A DNA stretch of 64,000 nt from Sulfuritalea sp. (GTDB lineage: Bacteria; Pseudomonadota; Gammaproteobacteria; Burkholderiales; Rhodocyclaceae), in contig JADJFK010000007.1 in assembly GCA_016708585.1 (NCBI GenBank), forward strand, positions 196,314-260,313. The letters run 5' to 3'. A model generated the notes under the pieces. That model was not told the origin of the DNA, made no database searches, and worked only from the letters and a program-made list of their open reading frames with translations. Made by a program: the position numbers and the translations under genes. The stretch's first letter is position 1, and every line of letters starts with the position of its first letter. Below, piece by piece: positions 1-9,948 of the stretch.

Positions 1-660
1 GAGTTCCTCGCCAGCCGCGAGCTGGATTACCGCGGCCCGCCGCTGGGCTACTGGAAGATCCCCGACCAGTTCGCGCTGGCGCGCTTCGAGCAGCTGCATC
101 CGCGCGGCGCCGATGCGCCGCCGCGCTTCGTGTTCTTTCCGACCATCACCTGCCATTTCCCGTTCAGCCCGGTGCCGCCCTACCAGCCCGACTGGCAGCG
201 CGTGCTGGGCGACAAGCCGTTCGACGCCGCCGAGCTGGCGCGCGCGGAAAGCGAGCAGGTGGCCTGGCTCAACATGTTCCCCGACTACCTGCGCATGGTC
301 GAGTACACCTTGCGCTGGCTGGGCGGCTTCCTGCGCCAGGCGGAAGCGCGCGAGACGGTGTTCATCCTCCTCGGCGACCACCAGCCGACGGCCAACATCA
401 GCGGCGAGGGTTCCTCGTGGGACGTGCCGGTGCACATCGTCGCGCGCGACCCGGCGCTGCTGAAGCGCTTCACGGAACTGGGCTTCCATGCCGGGCTGAA
501 CCCGCCGCGCAAATCGCTGGGCGGCATGCACGAACTGACCGCGCTGGTGCTGCGCGCGTTTGCCGAACCGCGCGCGCCGGCGACGCTGATCGCGGCGCAG
601 ACGGCGACGATGACTACGCCGGCCGCGATGCCGATCAACTCCGACGGAACGCTGAAATGA
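1..660 (+). CDS. Sulfatase/alkaline-phosphatase superfamily protein, 3' part
   Basis: The frame is open from the first base of the window, so the 5' end lies outside; 219 residues are visible. The segment LLGDHQP near visible residue 123 has the Asp-His pair that binds metal in the C-terminal half of sulfatase and phosphoethanolamine-transferase type enzymes, followed by a DVPVHIV strand typical of the fold. The catalytic nucleophile region is missing from the window, so the substrate cannot be told. The stop overlaps the start of the next gene (ATGA), which suggests translational coupling with that small membrane protein. Confidence 0.7.
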   Translation, partial: EFLASRELDYRGPPLGYWKIPDQFALARFEQLHPRGADAPPRFVFFPTITCHFPFSPVPPYQPDWQRVLGDKPFDAAELARAESEQVAWLNMFPDYLRMVEYTLRWLGGFLRQAEARETVFILLGDHQPTANISGEGSSWDVPVHIVARDPALLKRFTELGFHAGLNPPRKSLGGMHELTALVLRAFAEPRAPATLIAAQTATMTTPAAMPINSDGTLK

Positions 661-1085
661 GCCCGACGGATATACGCCCGGCGCAGCGGCAGGCCTGGTG
701 GGCGGCGCTTGCCGCGCCGCTTTCCGCGTCCATGGTCGCGCCATTAGTTGCGCTGTCCGCCGCGCTGCTGCTGGCGAGCCTGGCGCGCCATCGGCTGGTG
801 GAGCCCGCCGCGCTCACCGCGCTGTGCGACGCCATGCCTTGGGACAGCCCGCGCTGCATCCTGCGCAACCTCACGGTGCAGGCCTTTGCCGGCGGGCGCC
901 TGGGCATGTTCGCGCTGGCGCTTGCGGTGCTGGCGCTGCTGACGCGCTGGCGCACGGTCGGCCTGGTCGCGCTGGCCGCGGCCGGCGCCGGGCTGGTGCT
1001 CTACTCGACGCGCTGGGCTGCGCCGGCGGCACTGCTGGCCGGGCTGGCGCTGTTGCCCGCCATGACCGCAGGGCCGGCGCGATGA
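657..1085 (+). CDS. Small hydrophobic membrane protein, unknown function
   Basis: 142 residues starting at an ATG that overlaps the upstream stop by four bases. It is rich in Ala and Leu and shows about three likely membrane segments (roughly residues 25-45, 82-97 and 100-135). I recognise no family. The coupling to the sulfatase-like gene suggests the two act together at the envelope, but this is inference. Its last 85 bases overlap the 3' end of the convergent GH17 gene on the other strand. Confidence 0.55.
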   Translation: MSPTDIRPAQRQAWWAALAAPLSASMVAPLVALSAALLLASLARHRLVEPAALTALCDAMPWDSPRCILRNLTVQAFAGGRLGMFALALAVLALLTRWRTVGLVALAAAGAGLVLYSTRWAAPAALLAGLALLPAMTAGPAR

Positions 1086-2758
1086 GTCCAACCGCAGGCA
1101 GCCGCCAGCGCCAGCAGCAGCACCGCGTAGAGCAGCGCCTGCGTGTTGGCGGGGCCTTCGAGGATGGCGATCAGGATGGCGCAGGCGGCACAGACGGCGG
1201 CCAGCAGTTTTTCTTCGCGCGCCGCGGCGGGCAGGCGGTCACCCAGCCAGGCGAGCGCCAGCAGCAGCAGCGCCGGCGCGGCAACGACGGGCCAAGGCAG
1301 GGGTCGGTAGCGCGCATCGAAGACCAGACCGAGCGCGTCGACGGCCGCGAGGAACAGCAGGCCGGCCTGCGCGATCGCCAGCAGCCGCGCACCCGTCGCT
1401 GCCGGCGCGGCGAAGGCCGCCGCGATACCAACCCGGACGCCGCCGCGCACGCCGTCGGCGCCGTGTTGCAGCACCTGCGCCAACCGGCCGGCCGCCGCCG
1501 CGCCGCAGATCACCGAGAGCAGCAGCGCGCCGCCGCCGGAAATCCATTCCCACGCATTGCGGCTCCACAAGGGCAGCGCCTGTGTTTGCAGCAGGGCACA
1601 GGCGGCGACCAGCGCACCGGCGGCCGCAAGAGCGACGGTGGCCAGAAAATCCGTGGCCTCGGGCGCCGCATCGATAGTGCTCCGCCTGCGCCGCAACCCA
1701 CCCGCCATCAAACCGACCGCCGCACCAGCCGCTGCGGTGAGCGGCAGCCAGAACCAGCGCGGGTCGGGCGGCAGCGGGCCGGCGAGCGGCACGCGCTGTA
1801 TCCCATCGGCATCGAACAGGCCCCAGGTGCCGCCCATCGCGCCTTCGAGCGCGCGCTTCCAGGGCTGGTCGAAGGCTTCGATCAGGTTGAAGTCCAGCGG
1901 CTCTGCCGCCTGCCGCGCCAGCATGCCGCGCACGAAGCGCGCCTGTTCGTCACGCCCCGGCACCGCCGGGCCGCGCTGCCGTCCCGCCGCCGGCCAGCCG
2001 GTTTCGGCGATGAAGACCGGCGTGCTGCCGAAGTTCTGCCGCAATTGCGCGGCCACCGTGTACACATGGTCGACAGCCTGGTCGACGCCGACCGGCTCGT
2101 CTTCCCAATAGGGCAGGATGTGCGCCGCGACGATGTCGACATGCTCGCGCAATGCCGGCCCGTGACGCAGCCAGAATTCCCAGACATCGGCGTAGGTCAC
2201 CGGCACCGGCGACTCGCGCCGGGCGCGCGCGAGCAGCGCGGCCAGCGCCTCGGGCGCCAGTTCGCGGCGCAGCAGGACCTCGTTGCCGACCACCAGCAGC
2301 TGCACCACGTCGCGATACTCGTGCGCCAGGTCCAGCGCGCGGCGCAACTGGGCTTCGTTGGCCGCCGCGTCGCGCCCGATCCAGGCGCCGAGCACCACAC
2401 GCAGCCCGAGGCGGCGGGCGACGGCCGGCACCGCGTCGAGGCCGTGGTCGAGGCCGTAGGTGCGCACGCAGCCGGTCACCGCCCTGAGCAGGCGCAGGTC
2501 GGCCTCGATGGCTTGCGGCGCGATGTGCAAGCCCGCGTCGAAGGGCGTCTCGCCGGCGCGGCGGAAGGGCGCGTAGGAGACGCAGGGCAGCATCTGCGTC
2601 CGGGGCGCACCGGCCGCCTCGGGCAAGGCCGCGGGGCGGCCCTGCGATACCGCCTGCGCCAGGATCAGCGCCAGCGCAATGGCGAGCAGGAGCAGCACCG
2701 CGCCGCGCCGGGCAGCGCCCGGGCGCTTGGCGGCGGGCTCGGAATCATGGGCAGGCAT
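1001..2758 (-). CDS. GH17-like (beta-1,3-glucanase family) integral membrane protein
   Basis: 585 residues. A signal-anchor helix (about residues 20-36) is followed by a TIM-barrel-like domain with the two glutamates of glycoside hydrolase family 17: GNEVLL (acid/base) and IAETGWP (nucleophile). The C-terminal third has several hydrophobic membrane helices. It resembles the N-terminal domain of the divergently transcribed NdvB-like gene, so the two probably serve one beta-glucan pathway, for example trimming or transglycosylating the glucan chain. The ATG at 2758 was chosen over an upstream ATG at 2878 because the longer form would run into the divergent gene and starts with an Arg/Pro-rich unlikely leader. 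Substrate is inferred from family only. Confidence 0.8.
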   Translation of the reverse strand: MPAHDSEPAAKRPGAARRGAVLLLLAIALALILAQAVSQGRPAALPEAAGAPRTQMLPCVSYAPFRRAGETPFDAGLHIAPQAIEADLRLLRAVTGCVRTYGLDHGLDAVPAVARRLGLRVVLGAWIGRDAAANEAQLRRALDLAHEYRDVVQLLVVGNEVLLRRELAPEALAALLARARRESPVPVTYADVWEFWLRHGPALREHVDIVAAHILPYWEDEPVGVDQAVDHVYTVAAQLRQNFGSTPVFIAETGWPAAGRQRGPAVPGRDEQARFVRGMLARQAAEPLDFNLIEAFDQPWKRALEGAMGGTWGLFDADGIQRVPLAGPLPPDPRWFWLPLTAAAGAAVGLMAGGLRRRRSTIDAAPEATDFLATVALAAAGALVAACALLQTQALPLWSRNAWEWISGGGALLLSVICGAAAAGRLAQVLQHGADGVRGGVRVGIAAAFAAPAATGARLLAIAQAGLLFLAAVDALGLVFDARYRPLPWPVVAAPALLLLALAWLGDRLPAAAREEKLLAAVCAACAILIAILEGPANTQALLYAVLLLALAAACGWTHRAGPAVMAGNSASPASSAAGAAQRVE

Positions 2759-2883
2759 CGATGACGGCGGCGGCAGTAGGCGTGAAGGCGATCGCGGTTC
2801 CCGCGGGCGGCGCAGGCCGGTGCACCGTAGCACGAAACATCGGCACGCCGCCCGCCATGGCCATGGCGGGCGATCCATCGGTC

Positions 2884-5658
2884 ATGTCCGCAATGGCAGC
2901 GATGGCCTCGGCGACCGCGGGCGTGCCACAGCCGCTGCTGCGAACCGGTGCGGACGAAGGCGGTGCGGCCGAAGCCGCGCCGCTTGCCCGTCCCGCCGGC
3001 GGCAAGGGCGGGCGGCCGCCCGGGCCTTCGCGGGCCGGTGCTGCCGCCGCGCGCTGGCTGGGCGCGCTGGCGATCGCCGCGCTGGTGCTGCTGGCCAATT
3101 TCGCCGCATGGCGCGCGATGAATCCGCCGCTGCCGGCGCCGGATGCGCCGCCGCGGGTCGCCGGGCTGGCCTACAACGCCTTCCAGCGCTGGGAGAGCCC
3201 GCTCGCCCAGCGCTTTCCGACGCGCGAGGAGCTGGTCGCGGACCTGCGCCTGCTGGCGTCGCTGACGCCGCGCCTGCGGACCTACAGCGCCGCCGAGTTC
3301 CCCGAATTGCCGGCGCTGGCGCAGCAGTTCGGCCTGCGCCTGAGCCTGGGCGTCTGGCTCGACCACCGGCTGGCCAACAACGAGCGCGAAATCGCGGCGG
3401 CGGCGCAGGCGGCACGCGAACATGGCAGCGTCGAACGCGTGATCGCCGGCAACGAAACCCAGCTGCACGGCAAGCTGGCGCCGGCCGTGCTTCATGCCTA
3501 CCTCGACCGGCTGCGCGCCGGGCTGGCGGTACCGGTATCCACCGCCGAACCCTGGCACATCTGGCTGCGCCAGCCGGAACTGGCCGAGCACGTCGATTTC
3601 ATCACCGTGCACCTGCTGCCGTATTGGGAGGGCGTGCCGGTCGAAGCCGCGGTGGACGAGACGCTGCGCCGTTACGCCCAGGTGCGGGCGCGCTTTCCCG
3701 ACAAGCGCATCGTGATCGGCGAAATCGGCTGGCCCAGCGGCGGCGCGGCGGTCGGCGTGGCGCGGCCGACGCCGGCGGCGCAGGGCCTGTTCGTGCGTTC
3801 CTTCCTGGCGCGCGCGCAGGCGCCCGGCCTCGACTACTACCTGATGGAGGCCGTCGACCAGCCCTGGAAACACGCCACCGAAGGGGCCGTCGGCGCACAC
3901 TGGGGCATGCTGGATGCGGGGCGGCAGCAGAAGTTCGAGCTCGCCGGCCCGCTCTACGCCGACCCCTACTGGCAAACCAAAGTCGCCATCGCCTCGGCCG
4001 TCGGGCTGGCGGCCATGCTGCCTTTCCTGCTGGTCTTCGCCGGCATGCGGCTGTCGGCGCGCGTGGCCTTCGCGATCATCGCCCAGGCCGCGGTTTCGTT
4101 CGCCGTGCTGCTGGGCACGCTGCCGCTGGACAATTACCTGCGCCTGCCGGATCTCGCCGTGCTGGCGGTGCTGGTGCCGGCGCTGGGCTTCATGGCGGCG
4201 ATCCTGCTGACGCAGACCTTCGAGTTCGTCGAGCTGTTCTGGGAAGGCAGCCTGCGCCGGCACGCGGCGCCGCGACCGCTGCCCGCCGGCAGCACGCCGC
4301 CTTTCGTCAGCATCCACGTGCCCTGCTGCAACGAGCCGCCGGCGATGGTGAACGCCACCATCGACAGCCTGCTGGCGCTGGACTGGCCCGCGCATGAAAT
4401 CCTGGTCATCGACAACAACACCGCCGATCCGGCGCTGTGGCTACCGGTGCAGGCGCATGTGCGGCAGCGCCTGCGGGAGCGCGCAGCAACCGGCGGCCAC
4501 GGCCCGGCGCTGCGCTTCTTCCACCTGCCGGCGCACCCCGGCTTCAAGGCCGGCGCGCTCAACTTCGCGCTGGAACAAACCGATGCGCGGGCGGCATGGA
4601 TTGCCGTGGTCGATGCCGACTACCTGGTGCAGCCGGAGTGGCTGCGCGAACTGGCCGGCCATTTCGGCGATCCGTCGGTGGGCATCGTGCAGGCGCCGCA
4701 GGCCCACCGCGACTGGCACGACCGGCCGCTGCGACGCATGATGAACTGGGAATACGATGGCTTCTTCCGCATCGGCATGCACCACCGCCACGAGCGCGAC
4801 GCCATCGTCCAGCACGGCACCATGACGCTGATCCGCGCCGCGGCGTTGCGCCGGGCCGGCGGCTGGGACGAGGGCTGCATCTGCGAGGACACCGAGCTGG
4901 GCCTGCGCCTGTTCCGCCAGGGGCTGCGCGCGGTCTATGTCGATCGCGTATTCGGCACCGGGCTGGTGCCGGCCGACTTCGGCGCCTACCGGCGCCAGCG
5001 CCAGCGCTGGGCGCAGGGCGCGATGCAGATCCTGCGCCGGCATGCCGGCGCGCTGTTCGGCGATTCGCCGCTGCGCCCCGGGCAGCGCTACCACTTCGTC
5101 GCCGGCTGGCTGCCGTGGATCGGCGATGCCCTGCACCTGGTCTTCAGCTTCGCGGCGATGGCATGGACCCTGGGCTATCTTTTCGCGCCGCATCTGTTCG
5201 GCCTGCCGATCGCGCTGTTCGTGGTACCGCTGGCGGTGTTCTTCCTCGCCCGCCTGGTGCTCGGCCCGCTGCTCTACTGGCGCCGCGTGCCCTGTTCCGC
5301 GGCAGGCATCGCCGGCGCGGCGCTGGCCGGCATGGGCCTGTCGCACAGCGTCGCGCGCGGCATCATCGCCGGACTGCTCGGCCGCCGCGCCGTGTTCCAT
5401 GTCACGCGCCGCGTTGCCCCGGCGGCGACAGCGGAAACACCGGCACCGGCAGGAAAGCGCGGCTGGCTCGCCGACGTGCGCGAGGAAGCGGCGCTGCTGC
5501 TCGGCCTGCTCGCCTGCATCGCCACCCTGGCCGTGCACCGCGAACCCGGCGACACGGCCTTGGCGATGTGGATGCTGGTGCTCGGCATGCAGTCCCTGCC
5601 CTACGCCGCCGCGCTGGCCTGCGCCCTGCAGTCGCGCCTCGACAGCCGGCCGGGCTGA
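2884..5658 (+). CDS. ndvB: NdvB-like beta-glucan synthase (GH17 + GT2 fusion)
   Basis: A membrane protein of 924 residues from this start. After a first helix comes a GH17 domain with GNETQL and IGEIGWPSG carrying the two expected glutamates, then three membrane helices, then a processive family 2 glycosyltransferase with DNN, DAD, CEDTE and QRQRW motifs, and further helices. This order matches Pseudomonas NdvB, which makes cyclic beta-1,3-glucans; the product here is inferred. The frame stays open back to an ATG at 2761, only two bases from the divergent start. I prefer the ATG at 2884 because it leaves room for promoters, but it lacks a clear ribosome site, so the start is uncertain. Confidence 0.85.
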   Translation: MSAMAAMASATAGVPQPLLRTGADEGGAAEAAPLARPAGGKGGRPPGPSRAGAAAARWLGALAIAALVLLANFAAWRAMNPPLPAPDAPPRVAGLAYNAFQRWESPLAQRFPTREELVADLRLLASLTPRLRTYSAAEFPELPALAQQFGLRLSLGVWLDHRLANNEREIAAAAQAAREHGSVERVIAGNETQLHGKLAPAVLHAYLDRLRAGLAVPVSTAEPWHIWLRQPELAEHVDFITVHLLPYWEGVPVEAAVDETLRRYAQVRARFPDKRIVIGEIGWPSGGAAVGVARPTPAAQGLFVRSFLARAQAPGLDYYLMEAVDQPWKHATEGAVGAHWGMLDAGRQQKFELAGPLYADPYWQTKVAIASAVGLAAMLPFLLVFAGMRLSARVAFAIIAQAAVSFAVLLGTLPLDNYLRLPDLAVLAVLVPALGFMAAILLTQTFEFVELFWEGSLRRHAAPRPLPAGSTPPFVSIHVPCCNEPPAMVNATIDSLLALDWPAHEILVIDNNTADPALWLPVQAHVRQRLRERAATGGHGPALRFFHLPAHPGFKAGALNFALEQTDARAAWIAVVDADYLVQPEWLRELAGHFGDPSVGIVQAPQAHRDWHDRPLRRMMNWEYDGFFRIGMHHRHERDAIVQHGTMTLIRAAALRRAGGWDEGCICEDTELGLRLFRQGLRAVYVDRVFGTGLVPADFGAYRRQRQRWAQGAMQILRRHAGALFGDSPLRPGQRYHFVAGWLPWIGDALHLVFSFAAMAWTLGYLFAPHLFGLPIALFVVPLAVFFLARLVLGPLLYWRRVPCSAAGIAGAALAGMGLSHSVARGIIAGLLGRRAVFHVTRRVAPAATAETPAPAGKRGWLADVREEAALLLGLLACIATLAVHREPGDTALAMWMLVLGMQSLPYAAALACALQSRLDSRPG

Positions 5659-5675
5659 GCACGAGGGCAACCGCA

Positions 5676-5700
5676 AAAAGTCGGCGCCCGCGCTACGGCG
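5676..5700 (+). repeat. Dispersed 25-bp repeat, copy 1
   Basis: Intergenic copy between the convergent ndvB-like and flavin reductase genes. Consensus: AAAAGTCGGCGC, then YGGCG, two variable bases, then ACGGCG. This copy has CCGCG in the middle block, with CT as the variable pair. Confidence 0.7.
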
Positions 5701-5701
5701 G

Positions 5702-6238
5702 CTATTTGGCTTTCGACGCCAGCCTGACGGTTTCGCCGGCGATCATGAACTTGCCGCGGCCGCGGTGGTGCAGGGTGCGCGGGTCCTTGCAGGCGGTATC
5801 GATCCAGGCCTGCTGCACTTCGAGCACGAAGAAGTTGTAGCGGTTCACCAGCCGCGTATCGGCCACACGGCATTCGAGGCTGGCGTAGCACTCGGCGATC
5901 AGCGGCGCGGCGACGGTCTTCGCCGGCAGCGGCGTCAGGCCGAAGCGCCGGAACTTGTCTACGCGGCGCCCCGAGGTATTGCCGCAGCCGATCACCTTGT
6001 CCGCGATGTCCGCGGTGGGGATGTTGATGACGCATTGCCGGGTCGCCATCAGCGCCTCGAAAATCAGGTGGCGGCCGCTGACGAGGCAGCCGACCAGCGG
6101 CGGCTCGAATTCCATCATCATGTGCCAGGACATGGCCATCACGTTCAGCTTGCCCTTGTGGGCCGTGCTGAGCAGCACCACGGGGCCCGGTTCGAGCAGG
6201 CCGTAGACCTTCGACAGGGGATAGGCGCGCCTGGTCAT
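5702..6238 (-). CDS. Flavin reductase-like FMN-binding protein
   Basis: 178 residues matching the flavin reductase-like fold: an N-terminal PVVLLSTAHKGKLNVMA strand pair that normally contacts FMN, then VINIPTADIADKV and an ECYASLECRV strand. Members bind FMN and supply reduced flavin or use it directly; the partner is unknown. It is divergent from the alkene reductase gene 76 bp away, another FMN enzyme, so a shared promoter region and a related redox role are possible. The ATG at 6238 is the only reasonable start. Confidence 0.8.
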   Translation of the reverse strand: MTRRAYPLSKVYGLLEPGPVVLLSTAHKGKLNVMAMSWHMMMEFEPPLVGCLVSGRHLIFEALMATRQCVINIPTADIADKVIGCGNTSGRRVDKFRRFGLTPLPAKTVAAPLIAECYASLECRVADTRLVNRYNFFVLEVQQAWIDTACKDPRTLHHRGRGKFMIAGETVRLASKAK

Positions 6239-6314
6239 GCGGCGAGTTTAGCGGTATCGACCGCGGCGTGCGCTGGTATGCTGCCGATCCGTCCGATTCC
6301 GCGAGACCCTGACC

Positions 6315-7388
6315 ATGACCGACTTGTTCACCCCGCTCCAGCTCGGCGCGATCAGCGCGCCCAACCGCATCCTGATGGCGCCGCTGACGCGCTGCCGGGC
6401 CGGCGCCGGCCACGTGCCGACCGCGCTGATGGCCGAATACTATGCCCAGCGCGCCAGCGCGGGGCTGCTGATCGCCGAGGCCACCATGGCCATGGCCGGC
6501 AATTCGGCGTTCTGGCACGAACCGGGGATCCACTCCGCCGAGCAGGTCGCCGGCTGGAAGCTGACCACCGACGCCGTGCATGCCGCCGGCGGGCGCATCT
6601 TCCTGCAGATCTGGCACGGCGGGCGCGCCTGCCACCCGCTGCTCAACGACGGCGCGCAGCCGGTGGCGCCGAGCGCGCTCGCCATCACCGGCGACGAGGT
6701 GCATACGCCGCAAGGCAAGCAGCCCTACGTGCTGCCGCGCGAACTGCGCGACGACGAACTGCCCGCCATCGTCGCCGGATTCAGGAAGGCCGCCGAGAAC
6801 GCCAAGGCGGCGGGATTCGACGGCGTCGAGGTGCATGGCGCCAACGGCTACCTGCTCGACGAGTTCCTGCGCGACGGCGCCAACCAGCGCGGCGGTCCTT
6901 ACGGCGGCAGCGTGGAGAACCGCGCGCGGCTGCTGTTCGAAGTGGTCGAGGCGGTCAGTGCGGTATGGGGCAGCGACCGGGTCGGGCTGCGCATTTCGCC
7001 GGTTAACAGCTACAACAGCATGATCGACAGCGATCCGGTCGGCCTCGCCACCTTCCTCGCCGGGCGCCTCAACGACTTCAAGCTGGCCTACCTGCATGCC
7101 ATGCGCGGCGATTTCTTCGGCCTGCAAAAGGGCGACGTGATGACGCCGATCCGGGCGCACTACCGGGGCGTGCTGGTCGCCAACATGGGCTACTCGCCGG
7201 CCGAGGCGGCCGCGGCGGTGGCCGCCGGCAAGGTGGACGCGGTGGCCTTCGGCACGAGTTTCCTCGCCAATCCGGATTTGCCGGCGCGGATCCGGGCCGG
7301 CGCGGCGCTCAACGCGCCCGATCCGAAGAAGTTCTACAGCCCCGGCCCCGAGGGCTATACCGACTACCCGACCCTGGCCGCGGCCTGA
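6315..7388 (+). CDS. nemA: Alkene reductase, Old Yellow Enzyme family (NemA-like)
   Basis: 357 residues, the usual length for this FMN-dependent TIM-barrel family. It starts LFTPLQLG and contains MAPLTRCRAG, LQIWHGGR, VEVHGANGYLLDEFL and NQRGGPYGGS, all hallmarks of Old Yellow Enzymes that reduce activated C=C bonds, nitro groups or N-ethylmaleimide with NAD(P)H. In many relatives the substrate phenol is bound by a His/Asn or His/His pair; H174 and N177 in the VEVHGANGY segment fit. The short AxxNP-like C-terminal region ends with SPGPEGYTDYP, also typical. The gene stands alone; the real substrate cannot be deduced. Confidence 0.88.
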   Translation: MTDLFTPLQLGAISAPNRILMAPLTRCRAGAGHVPTALMAEYYAQRASAGLLIAEATMAMAGNSAFWHEPGIHSAEQVAGWKLTTDAVHAAGGRIFLQIWHGGRACHPLLNDGAQPVAPSALAITGDEVHTPQGKQPYVLPRELRDDELPAIVAGFRKAAENAKAAGFDGVEVHGANGYLLDEFLRDGANQRGGPYGGSVENRARLLFEVVEAVSAVWGSDRVGLRISPVNSYNSMIDSDPVGLATFLAGRLNDFKLAYLHAMRGDFFGLQKGDVMTPIRAHYRGVLVANMGYSPAEAAAAVAAGKVDAVAFGTSFLANPDLPARIRAGAALNAPDPKKFYSPGPEGYTDYPTLAAA

Positions 7389-7417
7389 TCCGGCAAGCGG
7401 CGGCGTGACGGCCCCGG

Positions 7418-7615
7418 TCAGGCCGTCATCTTCTCCCGGCGCCGGGACTTGCCCCTGCCCGTTTCGGAATCCTCGGTCGCTTCATCGTCTGCGTCGCTGA
7501 AGCGGACGATATGCACGCCGGCCGGCAGATCGGCCTTGCGGCGGGAGAGCTCCCGCAGCCAGTCGTTTCCGGGGGGTGCGAGAACGTCCATCAGGCTCAT
7601 GGCGCGCCGGGTCAT
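7418..7615 (-). CDS. Small charged protein, unknown function
   Basis: 65 residues from an ATG preceded by AAGGAGC at ideal spacing, which is why I choose it over the longer open frame reaching 7912. The N-terminal half is compact (DVLAPPGNDWLRELSRR), the middle VHIVRFSD looks like a beta strand, and the tail is highly charged (DADDEATEDSETGRGKSRRREK) and probably disordered. No family is recognised. It is convergent with the alkene reductase gene. Confidence 0.55.
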   Translation of the reverse strand: MTRRAMSLMDVLAPPGNDWLRELSRRKADLPAGVHIVRFSDADDEATEDSETGRGKSRRREKMTA

Positions 7616-7705
7616 TTTTTGCTCCTTTGCTTCCTGGATCAAGTGCGAGGCCGGAATTGGCGTGTCCGGGGTCACGTCCGCCCGATTCACTGGCGACATA
7701 AAGGC

Positions 7706-7731
7706 GAAGGCGCCACCGAAGCGGCGCCTTC
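7706..7731 (-). terminator. Stem-loop downstream of a 19-codon ORF
   Basis: A perfect 9-bp stem, GAAGGCGCC with GGCGCCTTC, around an 8-base loop. Read on the minus strand it is followed by GCCTTTATG, so the U tract is weak. It lies between the tiny ORF at 7773-7832 and the 65-residue gene, and could end a short transcript or attenuate the downstream gene. Confidence 0.4.
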
Positions 7732-7772
7732 GGGCGACTGGAAGGGGAGGACCAGCCGCCGGGGGAAAAGCG

Positions 7773-7832
7773 TCAGCGCGCCAGGTAAAGGCGCGAGTCG
7801 GCGAGAAATCTGAGAATTGCTTCGGCTTGCAT
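7773..7832 (-). CDS. Possible 19-residue micro-ORF (leader peptide or part of a small RNA)
   Basis: An ATG-to-TGA frame encoding MQAEAILRFLADSRLYLAR, an amphipathic peptide with an Arg-rich end. It is followed 41 bp later by the stem-loop at 7706-7731. Upstream, the 352-bp gene-free stretch 7616-7967 also holds two small palindromes (CCATTG-GTT-CAATGG at 7901-7915 and a CCCC/GGGG pair at 7880-7894), which may be regulator sites; I see no other gene there. No clear ribosome site is visible, so coding is uncertain. Confidence 0.3.
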   Translation of the reverse strand: MQAEAILRFLADSRLYLAR

Positions 7833-7967
7833 GTTCGGCTCCATTGCGTTTTCCATTGTGGCTTGATCCGGTTGCATGCCCCTATAGATGGGGCCCGGGT
7901 CCATTGGTTCAATGGGCTTCGCTGGCGAATTGCAACAACTTGTTTCGTGGCGGTCGGGCGCCGCCGC

Positions 7968-8384
7968 TCAGGCGTCCCCGACCCGGCCGCGGCCCGCCTT
8001 CAGCCTGCCGCGCAGGACCTTGCTGTCCACGCGGCGCTGTTGCGAACCGCGCGTCGGTTTGGTGGCGCGGCGCGGGCGGGGCACGAAGGCGGCCTGTGCG
8101 ATCAGTTCGCGCAGGCGCTCGAGGGCGGCGAAACCGTTGCGCTCCAGGCTGCGGAATTGCTGCGCCTTGATCACCACCACGCCCTCGGCGGTGATGCGCT
8201 GGTCCTTGAGTTGCAGCAGGCGGGCCTTGAGGTCGTCCGGCAGCGAGGAGGCCCGGATGTCGAAACGCAGGTGCACCGCGTTGGAGACCTTGTTGACGTT
8301 CTGGCCGCCGGCGCCCTGGGCGCGTATCGCGGTGAACTCGACTTCGTCCTCGCGCAGCAGGGATGCGGCTTCGGCGGGGGTCAT
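7968..8384 (-). CDS. arfB: Alternative ribosome-rescue factor ArfB (peptidyl-tRNA hydrolase, YaeJ)
   Basis: 138 residues, the typical ArfB length. The release-factor motif GGQ is at residues 26-28 in the context RAQGAGGQNVNKVSNAV, and the protein ends in an Arg/Lys-rich tail that in the family enters the empty mRNA channel of stalled ribosomes. The role is to hydrolyse peptidyl-tRNA on ribosomes lacking a stop codon. The ATG at 8384 gives the standard N terminus; a much longer open frame upstream is only the antisense-frame extension across dbpA. Confidence 0.9.
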   Translation of the reverse strand: MTPAEAASLLREDEVEFTAIRAQGAGGQNVNKVSNAVHLRFDIRASSLPDDLKARLLQLKDQRITAEGVVVIKAQQFRSLERNGFAALERLRELIAQAAFVPRPRRATKPTRGSQQRRVDSKVLRGRLKAGRGRVGDA

Positions 8385-8397
8385 GGCGCGGGAGGCG

Positions 8398-8422
8398 AAA
8401 AGTCGGCGCTGGCGGTACGGCG
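8398..8422 (+). repeat. Dispersed 25-bp repeat, copy 2
   Basis: Intergenic copy in the 47-bp gap between the dbpA stop and the arfB start, matching the consensus at every fixed position, with GT as the variable pair. Confidence 0.75.
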
Positions 8423-8431
8423 CTGCGGCAC

Positions 8432-9901
<1,470 letters not shown>

Positions 9902-9948
9902 GCGCGATTATAAAGGCGCTCGCCGCCGGCGCCGCGGATCATCGCGGG

